A stretch of 64,000 bases of DNA from Thermocrinis albus DSM 14484 (GTDB lineage Bacteria > Aquificota > Aquificia > Aquificales > Aquificaceae), in contig NC_013894.1 in assembly GCF_000025605.1 (NCBI RefSeq), positions 171,529 to 235,528 of the forward strand. Direction: 5' to 3'. This document shows, piece after piece, positions 36,901-45,079 of this stretch. Numbering within the stretch: position 1 is the stretch's first letter; each line of letters begins with the position of its first letter. The notes beneath the pieces were generated by a model, which was not told the origin of the DNA, searched no databases, and was given only the letters and a program-made list of their open reading frames with translations. The position numbers and the translations under genes were made by a program.

Positions 36901-38491
36901 GCCTGACCTCCCTTATAACCACCACCTTCACCTGACCTGGGAAGTCTACCTCCTCTTCGATCTTACGGGCTATCTCCTTAGACAGCACGTAAGCCTCCTC
37001 GTCGGAGATCTCCTCAGGGTTGACTATAACTCTTATCTCTCTACCCGCCTGCACAGCGTAGGCGTTGGCAACACCTTTAAAGGACTTTACTACCTCTTCC
37101 AGTTTTTCTAACCTTTTGATGTAGGCCTCAAGGCTCTCTCTTCTGGCTCCAGGCCTTGCTGCTGAGAGGGCATCCGCTGCACACACTAAAGCCACCTCAG
37201 GGTATCTCACAGGTTCCTCGTTGTGGTGAGCTTTTATAGCGTTCAGCACGGGATCCGGCTCTCCGTACTTTTTACAGAGCTCTATACCTATGTCGGTGTG
37301 GGAACCTCCCAGTTCGTGGGACACAGCTTTCCCTATGTCGTGAAGAAGTCCAGCCCTACGGGCCATCTTGGCATCCAAACCCAGCTCTTCGGCCATGAGG
37401 CCTGCCAGGTAGGCCACTTCCTTAGAATGGAGTAGCACGTTCTGAGAGTAGCTGGTCCTGAAGTACAGTTTACCTATGTAGTAGTAAAGACCGGGGTTTA
37501 TATCGTAAAGACCAAGCTCCACACATGTCTCCTCTCCCATCTTCCTGATCTTTTCATCAAACTCCCTCTTTACCTCGGTGACAACCTCTTCTATCCTGGC
37601 GGGGTGTATCCTTCCGTCTTCTATCAGTTTCTCAAGGGCTTCCTTTGCTATCGCTCTCCTCAAGGGGTCAAAAGAGGATATGGTGACTATGTCGGGTGTG
37701 TCATCTATGATGAGATCAACACCTGTGAGGAGTTCAAAGGTTCTTATGTTTCTTCCCTCTCTTCCTATGATCCTACCCTTAAAGTCGTTGGAGGGAAGTT
37801 CTACGGTGGTGGTGGTGTAGTTGATGGCTATTTCGGGGGCGAGTCTCTGTATGGCTGTGGCCACTATCTTTTTCGCCTCCATCTGAGCCATCTGACGGGC
37901 CTCTTCCTCTATCCTCTTCATAACCCTTATAGCCTCCACTCTGGCTTCTTCCTCTGCTTTGCGTAGCACCTCTATTCGGGCCTCTTCCATAGTGAGAGAC
38001 GCTATCCTCTGAAGTTCAAGAAGCTCACGCTGACGGAGGGTTTCTATCTCCTTCTCCTTCTCTTCCAGATCTTTTATCCTTCTCTCTATCTCCCTCTGTG
38101 CCAGATCCAGCTGTTTCTCCAACTCCCTTATCTCCTTCTCTCTCCTGTAGAGTTCCTCTTCCCTCTTCTCCAGAGCGCTGAGTCTCCTATCCAAAGTCTG
38201 CTCTTTTTGAGCCACCCAGCTTTCCCTCTCCTTTAATTTCCTCTCTGCTTCCTCCTTGATGCTCTGAGCCTCCTCTTTGGCCAGTCGGATGATCCTCTCC
38301 ACCTCTTCAGAGGCCGTTTGAGTTATGCGCTGGGCCTCCCTCTGGGCCTCTTCCTTTATCTGTCTGGCCTCCTCCTTGGCTTTCTCCAAAATAGCTTGGA
38401 CATCTATATCCCTCTTCCTCTTGCCCAGCCACCAACCCACGGCCATACCTAAAATCAAGAAAAGGGACGATGCTAGAACTACGTTAATCAT
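36881..38491 (-). CDS. rny: Ribonuclease Y
   Basis: Membrane-anchored endoribonuclease that starts decay of many mRNAs. It has an N-terminal transmembrane helix (residues 3-19), a long Glu/Arg/Lys-rich coiled coil (about 30-200), a KH domain ([22 protein letters not shown]) and an HD nuclease domain ([17 protein letters not shown], then [12 protein letters not shown] with the catalytic HD). The length is 536 residues, normal. It lies between fthC and mutS, overlapping both. Confidence 0.97.
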   Translation of the reverse strand: MINVVLASSLFLILGMAVGWWLGKRKRDIDVQAILEKAKEEARQIKEEAQREAQRITQTASEEVERIIRLAKEEAQSIKEEAERKLKERESWVAQKEQTLDRRLSALEKREEELYRREKEIRELEKQLDLAQREIERRIKDLEEKEKEIETLRQRELLELQRIASLTMEEARIEVLRKAEEEARVEAIRVMKRIEEEARQMAQMEAKKIVATAIQRLAPEIAINYTTTTVELPSNDFKGRIIGREGRNIRTFELLTGVDLIIDDTPDIVTISSFDPLRRAIAKEALEKLIEDGRIHPARIEEVVTEVKREFDEKIRKMGEETCVELGLYDINPGLYYYIGKLYFRTSYSQNVLLHSKEVAYLAGLMAEELGLDAKMARRAGLLHDIGKAVSHELGGSHTDIGIELCKKYGEPDPVLNAIKAHHNEEPVRYPEVALVCAADALSAARPGARRESLEAYIKRLEKLEEVVKSFKGVANAYAVQAGREIRVIVNPEEISDEEAYVLSKEIARKIEEEVDFPGQVKVVVIREVRHVEYAK

Positions 38492-39059
38492 GGTTCACAC
38501 CTCCTGTTGGTAGAATTCCTTCCTCCGTGATGACCAGATCCACCTTCTGGTCCCACGGGTCTACGGGTATTCTTTCTAAGACTTGAAAGCTGTAAGCTAC
38601 ACCTACTTTTGGAGCTTTTACCCTTACCAGAAGCCTGTCGTAGTATCCTTTACCCATACCCAGACGATACCCCCTTCTATCAAAGGCAACACCCGGCACC
38701 ACCGCCAGATCCAGATCCTCAGGCTCCACTTTTTCACCCTCTACCGGTTCCCTTATGCAGAAAGCTCCCACCCTAAGATCCTCCAGTCTTTCTGTCTTCA
38801 GTAACAGTAGATGGTCACCTTCCACCTTGGGTAACACAAGACTCTTCCCTTCCTTGAGAACATAGTCAAAGGCCGGGGTAATGTCCGGCTCGTTATCAAA
38901 GGGACAGAAGAGTAGTATGCTCTTGGCGTTACAAAAAAGGTCCAAAGAGAGAAGGTGTCTGAGGATCCTATCCGAAAACTCTTGACGCAGGTCCGCTGTC
39001 AGACTCCTCCTCTTTCGGAGAAGAGTCCTTCTAAGGTCGTTTTTTGTGATAGTAGTCAT
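38484..39059 (-). CDS. fthC: 5-formyltetrahydrofolate cyclo-ligase
   Basis: Converts 5-formyl-THF to 5,10-methenyl-THF with ATP. The 191-residue protein has the N-terminal basic KNDLRRTLLRKRRSL helix, the FDNEPDITP substrate region and the C-terminal phosphate loop RLGMGKGYYDRLL. It overlaps rny and lies just downstream of a structured RNA region. In many bacteria this gene (ygfA) adjoins the 6S RNA gene, which is relevant to the region at 39095-39229. Confidence 0.93.
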   Translation of the reverse strand: MTTITKNDLRRTLLRKRRSLTADLRQEFSDRILRHLLSLDLFCNAKSILLFCPFDNEPDITPAFDYVLKEGKSLVLPKVEGDHLLLLKTERLEDLRVGAFCIREPVEGEKVEPEDLDLAVVPGVAFDRRGYRLGMGKGYYDRLLVRVKAPKVGVAYSFQVLERIPVDPWDQKVDLVITEEGILPTGGVNHD

Positions 39060-39094
39060 TCTTCCGCCTCCTTAACGGAGGGGAAGGCAAGATA

Positions 39095-39229
39095 GAAACC
39101 CACCCATGGGGTGGCAGAAGAGGCAACTGTGGGCCCCAGATCTCCATAGGTGGGTGCCCTCCCGGGAAGCCCTCGGTGGAGCCGTCCCGGAGACCGGACT
39201 CCCTAAGGCCTCACTTTGTGGACCCCAAT
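39095..39229 (-). ncRNA. Structured non-coding RNA, possibly 6S RNA (ssrS)
   Basis: The 201-nt gap between pheT and fthC contains no convincing ORF and is rich in GC pairs. On the minus strand, TGGGGT (39227-39222) can pair with ACCCCA (39112-39107), enclosing GAGGC (near 39212) with GCCTC (39126-39122), and then a GC-rich distal arm with GGAG/CTCC and CCGG/CCGG elements. The 3' end, CCACCC-CAT-GGGTGG followed by GTTTC, looks like a weak terminator. Position directly upstream of fthC/ygfA is the classic place for 6S RNA. The core of about 120-135 nt is short for 6S and I cannot confirm its central bubble. Confidence 0.45.
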
Positions 39230-39260
39230 AAAAACCTCTCCACCACCCACAGGGCAGGCT

Positions 39261-41540
39261 TTACCTGAGCCTCACACCATAAGTTTCCTCAAGAAGGCGC
39301 ACCACTCTGTCTACCAGAGCGTTGGCCTCCTCGTCCGACATACTTCTTTCATTACTTCTCAGTATCAACCTGAAGCTCACGCTCTTCTTGCCTTCCCCTA
39401 TAATTACAGGGTCTATGTAAACATCAAAAACACTCACGTCCTCTACTCCTTCCATTCTCCTGATACTGGATATTAATTTAGCCACAGAAACCTCCTTGTC
39501 CATAACCAGGGATATGTCCCTCACCACGGGTGGAAATGGAGACACGGTGCCAAGTTCTTCCCTCTTTTTTCCAGAAGAGGGGGGCCTGAGCTCCGCCAGA
39601 AGTACCTTTCCCTTTATCTCCAACTTTTCTTCTAGCGCAGGGTGCAGCCTTCCCATGAAACCGATAACCTCATCTTCTACCTTCAAAAGAACCTGTAGGT
39701 GGGGATGTAGGAAAGGTATTGCAGAAAACTCTGTCTCCAGGTGGTAACCTTCCAAGAGACGGTAGACTATGTTTTTAAACTCCTCCACGCTGTGAAGATT
39801 GGTGGAGAGAAGACCCAACCTCAGTTCCTCTCCATCTTTGTGGTATACTTTCCCCAGTTCAAAGATGGCCACCTGCTGGTTGTAGTTCCTCTGGTTGTAA
39901 AGGCACGTGCGCAGAAGAGATGGCACTAAGGAAGATCTCATGTAACTCTGAGACTTAGCCAGAGGGTTCACAAGGCTCAGTGTAGGTCTCTCCAAGTTGA
40001 GGAGATGATAAAGCTGGTCATCTTCAAAACTGAAAGTGATGACCTCTCTAAAACCTACGTGGGCGAGAAAGTCTGCCCATCTTTCCACCTCCGAGCTTGG
40101 GAAAGATACTCTGGCAGGTAAGTAAAGAGGATGGGAAGGTAGTTGATCATATCCCTCTAACCTCAAGATCTCTTCCAAAACATCCACATCTTCCTTTATG
40201 TCAAAACTCCTCCAGGAAGGCACCTTCACCTCAAGACCACACCGTAGAAGGTTTGTCTGAAAACCTAGTGGCTCAAGCCGTTTTTGAAGTTCTCTTAGAT
40301 CCCACCTTTTGCCTGTGTACCTCTCCATCTTACCGATGGTCACCATGATGGTTTTTGGGGTGTAAGGTGTTGGGTAGATGTCCTTGACGGCTACCAGCTG
40401 GCCACCAGCCAGGCGGAGGATTAAATCCACCGCTGAGTTCTGATAGAAGGCTACACCTTCTATATCTACACCCCTCTCAAAGCGATAAGAGCTCTCTGTC
40501 TGGATTTTGTGCCTTTTGGCTGAACGTCTAACCCTCACGGGATCAAAGAAGGCCGATTCCAACAGAATCTTGTTGGTGGAGTGAGTCACACCACTGTCCA
40601 GACCACCTATCACTCCCGCCAGTGCAAGAGGTCTCTCTTGATCCGCTATGACGAGATCTTCTTTGGTAAGGGTTATCTCCTGGTGGGCCAATGTGATTAA
40701 TCTTTCGCCTTCTTCAGCAGATCTTACCCTTATACCACCCTTTACTTGGTCCATATCGAAAGCATGAAGGGGTTGTCCGTCTCTAATGGTTATGTAGTTG
40801 GTCACGTCTACCACGTTGTTGATGCTTTTCATGCCACACTGCCACAAGACTTTCTTAAGCCAGAGAGGAGAAGGTCCCACCTTCACCTTCTCTATGTAGA
40901 CACCCCTGTAGCGTTTGCAGTCCCCGTCATGTACCTCTATGTCCAGACTACCTGTCTCCTCAAAGGTGGGTGTATCTTCCTTCAGCATAGGTCTTCCGAA
41001 AAGAGCCGCCACTTCACGAGCCACACCCCTCACACTCAGAAGATCTCCTCTGTTGGGTGTCACATCTATCTCCAAAAGAATCTCCCCAAAGGATAGGAGA
41101 TCCCTCCCACTTGTTCCGAGAGGTGTGTCATCCATCCACTTTATAACACCCTGCTCCGAGTCCTCCAGCTTAAGGTCTTGGTAAGAGAGAAGTACACCCT
41201 CCGAAACCACACCACCTATGGTCCTTTTCTCCACGCGCTTACCCATAACGAAAGATCCTGCAGGTGCCAACAAGACCAAGTGTCCCTCTTTAACTCCACC
41301 GTCACGGGTGATCACCTGAAGGGTCTCCCTACCTGTGTAAACTTTCACCAAAAGGAGACCTATGTCGGAGGGATGGGGTTCACAACTCAGTACTTTACCT
41401 ACCAAAACTCCCTCTATGTCCCTCTCCCACACCAGTAAGCTGGTCTCCGCGCTGCAAAGAGTTAGTCGGTGAGCTATCTCCTCCGGCTTTAATCCCTCTG
41501 TGTCCACCAGCTGAGAAAGAAGAGAGAAGGGGACTATCAT
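39261..41540 (-). CDS. pheT: Phenylalanyl-tRNA synthetase beta subunit
   Basis: Large subunit of the alpha2beta2 enzyme. The domains are in order: an N-terminal EMAP-II-like tRNA-binding domain (about residues 40-150), a B3/B4 editing region, a B5 domain, a catalytic-like core (EILRLEGYDQLPSHP) and the C-terminal FDX-ACB anticodon-binding domain (FPPVVRDISLVMDKEVS...). The length of 759 residues is standard. pheS is not adjacent, which is common in Aquificales. It starts 7 nt after hpt. Confidence 0.96.
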   Translation of the reverse strand: MIVPFSLLSQLVDTEGLKPEEIAHRLTLCSAETSLLVWERDIEGVLVGKVLSCEPHPSDIGLLLVKVYTGRETLQVITRDGGVKEGHLVLLAPAGSFVMGKRVEKRTIGGVVSEGVLLSYQDLKLEDSEQGVIKWMDDTPLGTSGRDLLSFGEILLEIDVTPNRGDLLSVRGVAREVAALFGRPMLKEDTPTFEETGSLDIEVHDGDCKRYRGVYIEKVKVGPSPLWLKKVLWQCGMKSINNVVDVTNYITIRDGQPLHAFDMDQVKGGIRVRSAEEGERLITLAHQEITLTKEDLVIADQERPLALAGVIGGLDSGVTHSTNKILLESAFFDPVRVRRSAKRHKIQTESSYRFERGVDIEGVAFYQNSAVDLILRLAGGQLVAVKDIYPTPYTPKTIMVTIGKMERYTGKRWDLRELQKRLEPLGFQTNLLRCGLEVKVPSWRSFDIKEDVDVLEEILRLEGYDQLPSHPLYLPARVSFPSSEVERWADFLAHVGFREVITFSFEDDQLYHLLNLERPTLSLVNPLAKSQSYMRSSLVPSLLRTCLYNQRNYNQQVAIFELGKVYHKDGEELRLGLLSTNLHSVEEFKNIVYRLLEGYHLETEFSAIPFLHPHLQVLLKVEDEVIGFMGRLHPALEEKLEIKGKVLLAELRPPSSGKKREELGTVSPFPPVVRDISLVMDKEVSVAKLISSIRRMEGVEDVSVFDVYIDPVIIGEGKKSVSFRLILRSNERSMSDEEANALVDRVVRLLEETYGVRLR

Positions 41541-41547
41541 GAGACTA

Positions 41548-42084
41548 TTATACTACGCCGTAGATACCTCTCAGGTTTCTGCCTTCCTCATCCCAGTCAA
41601 GACCGTAACCTACCAGAAACATATCCGGCACCTCAAAACCTACGTAATCCACATCTACGTGTACCTTTCTCCTCGGTTTCTTATCCAAGAGGACGCATAC
41701 CTTCAGATCTGCAGGTTCACGCAACCTAAGGAGTTCCACTATCTCCCTGAGGGTGTAACCTGTATCAAGTATATCATCTACCAGCAACACCTTTCTGTTT
41801 TTTATGTCCACACTCAGATCCTGTATGACCCTTACGTTCCCTTCACTCTCCTGAGAAGATCCATAACTGGAGACCCACATAAAGTCCACCTGCACAGGGA
41901 TCTCCATAAAGCGTATCAGGTCAGCCACAAAGATGAAGGAGCCCTTCAGAAGCCCCACCACCAAGAAGGGTCCCCCCATATCTCGCTGTATGCGTTTAGC
42001 CAGCTGGCGTACCCTTGTCTTTATTTTCCTTTCAGGTATGAGGAGTTTCAACGGCCTGCCCTTTATACTGGGAGTCTTCTCCAT
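41548..42084 (-). CDS. hpt: Hypoxanthine(-guanine) phosphoribosyltransferase
   Basis: Purine salvage enzyme. The PRPP loop is VLLVDDILDTGYTL, with the family block PFLVVGLLKGSFIFVADLIR upstream and the C-terminal YVGFEVPDMFLVGYGLDWDEEGRNL purine-binding segment. The length is 178 residues. It overlaps the glycosyltransferase gene by 22 nt. Confidence 0.94.
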   Translation of the reverse strand: MEKTPSIKGRPLKLLIPERKIKTRVRQLAKRIQRDMGGPFLVVGLLKGSFIFVADLIRFMEIPVQVDFMWVSSYGSSQESEGNVRVIQDLSVDIKNRKVLLVDDILDTGYTLREIVELLRLREPADLKVCVLLDKKPRRKVHVDVDYVGFEVPDMFLVGYGLDWDEEGRNLRGIYGVV

Positions 42085-42908
42085 AGTCGGAACCCCCTCT
42101 TAAGAAGATTTAAAATCCGCCTTTTATCCATCAGGATAGAAGGCTGCGCGGTAAAGGCTTTAAACACAAAGGCCCAACCCCTCTTAAAGTCTCCAAAACG
42201 CAGACACACGTCACCCACATGAAAGGTAAAAGCCGGCACATACTGTACAGGTATTCTACCCACATAATCCTCGTAGATCTTGAGGGTAACTGTGTATAGC
42301 TTTATGTTCTTATAACTGTTTCTGTGAGGATGATCCCTTATCATAACGGTGTCTGTGTCCACTATCTTTATTTTCAAACCGTTTACAGCACTTCTGAGGA
42401 GTAATTCCCAGTCCTCTCTATGTAGGTATTCGTTTCTATAACCCAGAAAGGCATTTCTTCTGAAGGCACAGGCAGAAGGGTAGCCCACCTCTCCACCAAA
42501 GAGGAGAAGAAGGGGATCTTTGGGTATTTTTTTATGGGATCTTCTTATAACCCTCCCCTCACCATCCACAAAGGTGCGCGGCACAGAGTAAAGCACCTGC
42601 GCATCTTCCAACAGGGACAGCATACGAATCACGTGGTCTTTGTCCCAAAGATCATCGTGATCCAGAAAGAATATAACATCACCGGAACTTATCTCCACAC
42701 CTAGGTTGCGAGATAAACACCTCTCCTGTCGGTACTGGTTTCTGTAATACACCACAGGGTAAGAACTCACTATCTTGGATGTGTTATCGGTGGAGGCATC
42801 ATCCACCACAACCACCTCCACGGGATAAGTTTGAGCCAGAGCGGACTCAATGGCTCTGGCCACAAAGTTTTCACCGTTATAAACGGGAATAACTACAGAT
42901 ACCTTCAC
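42063..42908 (-). CDS. Family 2 glycosyltransferase
   Basis: A soluble GT-A fold transferase using a nucleotide sugar. The N-terminal VSVVIPVYNGENFVARAIESA and VVVDDASTDNT are the nucleotide-binding part, and FFLDHDDLWDKDHV carries the metal-binding DxD. The protein ends at residue 281 without membrane helices. Substrates cannot be inferred. It overlaps DHQ synthase II at its start (ATGA) and hpt at its end. Confidence 0.88.
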   Translation of the reverse strand: MKVSVVIPVYNGENFVARAIESALAQTYPVEVVVVDDASTDNTSKIVSSYPVVYYRNQYRQERCLSRNLGVEISSGDVIFFLDHDDLWDKDHVIRMLSLLEDAQVLYSVPRTFVDGEGRVIRRSHKKIPKDPLLLLFGGEVGYPSACAFRRNAFLGYRNEYLHREDWELLLRSAVNGLKIKIVDTDTVMIRDHPHRNSYKNIKLYTVTLKIYEDYVGRIPVQYVPAFTFHVGDVCLRFGDFKRGWAFVFKAFTAQPSILMDKRRILNLLKRGFRLWRRLPV

Positions 42909-43900
42909 TTCTCTAAGATGGTCTCCTCCACCTTCATACCGAAGTGTCTGCCGGCTTCTTCCACATAACCTAAAACCTCGTCTCCTTCCTTGAGTTCCAC
43001 CACCGACACAGGATTACCATCAGGTTTGACCAATCTTATAGTTTCTGCGTTTTGGAGAATAGCACTCACCTTTTTACCGTTTACCTTACCCTCCACCAGA
43101 AGCATGGGTCTTCTCTCCACCTTAGCCCTTCCCACGTAAACGACCCTTCCCTTACCTGTGTGGTCATATACCATAACCTCATCTCCCGCTTTAAGCTCAC
43201 ACAGGTAGCGCGTTCTGTTTTCCGGAACTCTTATGTACATATGAACGGCACCTGCGTTCACACGGAAAGGTCTTGACGCCACGTAAGGGTTCTCTTCTGT
43301 CTCGGCATGTACCAAAAACATACCCCCCGAAGAGTTACCCACCAACATGCCCTCTCCCCTCTTCAGGAGAGACGTGGTGTCTACGCACACCCTGTCTCCC
43401 AGTCCGAGGGGTAGCACCCTGGTTATGCGCACCTTCACCAGAGGTATGGTTTCCTCTTCCTCTTCCAAAACTCTGGCCACTTTTCTCACCAGATCTGGAT
43501 CCGAGGTTCTCAAGACCACACCCTTGACCCCCTTTTCCAGAATCTTGATGGCTGTCTTGGCCTGCTCTTCGTTTCTCACAACGGCGTAAAGCTCCTCCCT
43601 TTGGGCTATAAGGTTCTCAAGGGGTATAATGGTCCAGTCGGTGGTCTCCACCACCACCTTAACATGAGGCGCGAACTTGGCGGCACGCTCCTCATCCTCT
43701 TTTCCCTTTATGAGAACATACACGTAGTCCTCACCTTCTTTGAGATCACCTTCCGGACCTGCCACCAGGATCCTACTGAGTTTTTTGACCTCTTTCACAT
43801 CCTCTGGTTTTGAAAGCACCAAAACTTTGGCACCGGCTTCTATAGCCGCGGTTACCACATTTTTGTCGGGCACATCTGGCCAAACCCACAGTTCCTTCAT
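42905..43900 (-). CDS. 3-dehydroquinate synthase II (archaeal-type)
   Basis: Makes 3-dehydroquinate by the archaeal-type route, from 2-amino-3,7-dideoxy-D-threo-hept-6-ulosonate with NAD, instead of the DAHP/AroB route. The family marks are MKELWVWPD at the start, KGVVLRTSDPD, LGLGDRVCVDTTSLLKRGEGMLVGNSSGGMFLVHAET and FRVNAGAVHMYI. The 331-residue length fits. Its presence means the shikimate pathway here probably begins with ADTH synthase; that gene is not in the window. Confidence 0.9.
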   Translation of the reverse strand: MKELWVWPDVPDKNVVTAAIEAGAKVLVLSKPEDVKEVKKLSRILVAGPEGDLKEGEDYVYVLIKGKEDEERAAKFAPHVKVVVETTDWTIIPLENLIAQREELYAVVRNEEQAKTAIKILEKGVKGVVLRTSDPDLVRKVARVLEEEEETIPLVKVRITRVLPLGLGDRVCVDTTSLLKRGEGMLVGNSSGGMFLVHAETEENPYVASRPFRVNAGAVHMYIRVPENRTRYLCELKAGDEVMVYDHTGKGRVVYVGRAKVERRPMLLVEGKVNGKKVSAILQNAETIRLVKPDGNPVSVVELKEGDEVLGYVEEAGRHFGMKVEETILEK

Positions 43901-43906
43901 AGAGTT

Positions 43907-45079
43907 TTAGTATACCACCAGCTGGTGTGGTACAGGAGGTAGTCTCTTCAGCTTAGCTTCGATAATCTTCTGGGAATACTGTTGGAGGTAGTAGGCTATA
44001 GTCTCCACCCTTATCCTCACACTTCCCGAAGGTTTTGTCTCGTCAAGCTCACCAAACTTGAAGAACATAGTTCCCGAACTTTCCACAATACGCTGAACGG
44101 GGGTGAAGGTAGGTTGGTCCATGCCGCACTCGTAGGAGGAGAGCCTTATCACGGCGGTTATCCAGGGAAGTCTACTACCGAACTTGGCACCCCATATGAT
44201 CTCGTTGGTATTAGAACTGTACGAAGAAGTCCACACATCGGAGATGTCAAGGGGATGTCTTATTCTTCCTTCTTCCACATCTTTTCCAAAGAGCCAGTTC
44301 AAAAGCCAATCCTCCAGCGGTAGGTAGTTGTACCATAACACCGGATATCCCAGTAGCTGAAATTCTGCATCTATCTCATGGCCTATACCCGGATCCATGT
44401 GGTACGGTCTTGCTAAGATCAGAACGGCGGGCCTGTTGTTGGTGGTGCACCATCTTATAATTTTCAAGGAAAGCTCTCTGGCCTTTCTGTCAAACTCCCT
44501 AAGGGCTTTGAAGCCTTCCTCAACGGCCAGCTTAACTTCCTCCATCGTTATATCCTCAATTGCAGAACGTAGGGCTCGGTAAAGATACAGGGGCAGAAGT
44601 TCTGGCTCACCGAAGGGGACGAAGGGAGATACGTACCTTATTCCTCTCTTTGCAAACTCATCACCCTCCCGTAGAAAGCCTGCCTTTATGTTCTCAGGTG
44701 CCATCATCACCCTCGTACAGGACAAGGTGTCCTGAACATAACCCTTTAGGAAGGAGGGAAGGGAGTATATCATGGGGACCACCAGTAAGTTTATGTCCTT
44801 ATGAAGTAACTCTCCTATATGTCCGGCAAGGGCTTTTACCGGATAACAGCTGTCCATCGTTACTCTACCTTTACCGTAGGTTCTGTACTGCTCCTCCGAA
44901 GTCTCCGAGCTGAAGACCACCTTACCCACTCCAAGACTCTGGAAAAAGGCTGTCCAGAAAGGTGCTGTTCCCCACACGTTCAGGAACCTGGGTATACCTA
45001 CCTTAACCCACTCCCTGCTTTTCCTTTCTGTACCTGAAGGCCTCCTTTTTAACAAAGTGAGCGACGTTAGGAAACTCAT
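43907..45079 (-). CDS. DUF2229-type dehydratase-activation protein (split activase module)
   Basis: Matches the DUF2229 module that follows two BadF/BadG ATPase domains in the giant single-chain activase/dehydratase proteins: KVGIPRFLNVWGTAPFWTAFF, then MDSCYPVKALAGHIGELL with a conserved Cys, VVPMIYSLPSF, and VLILARPYHMDPGIGHEIDAEF. The role is probably as a scaffold or iron-sulfur component of a 2-hydroxyacyl-CoA dehydratase-like system; no substrate is known. The start is problematic: the module begins at KVGIPRF (near 45004), right at the stop of the preceding gene in the +1 frame, but the nearest start codons are TTG 45055 and ATG 45079, inside the upstream gene. Internal initiation or frameshifting are both possible. 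Confidence 0.78.
   Translation of the reverse strand: MSFLTSLTLLKRRPSGTERKSREWVKVGIPRFLNVWGTAPFWTAFFQSLGVGKVVFSSETSEEQYRTYGKGRVTMDSCYPVKALAGHIGELLHKDINLLVVPMIYSLPSFLKGYVQDTLSCTRVMMAPENIKAGFLREGDEFAKRGIRYVSPFVPFGEPELLPLYLYRALRSAIEDITMEEVKLAVEEGFKALREFDRKARELSLKIIRWCTTNNRPAVLILARPYHMDPGIGHEIDAEFQLLGYPVLWYNYLPLEDWLLNWLFGKDVEEGRIRHPLDISDVWTSSYSSNTNEIIWGAKFGSRLPWITAVIRLSSYECGMDQPTFTPVQRIVESSGTMFFKFGELDETKPSGSVRIRVETIAYYLQQYSQKIIEAKLKRLPPVPHQLVVY

Noticed and set aside
37604-37966. Gly/Tyr-rich plus-strand ORF opposite rny
   Set aside because: Antisense shadow of the KH-domain coding region.
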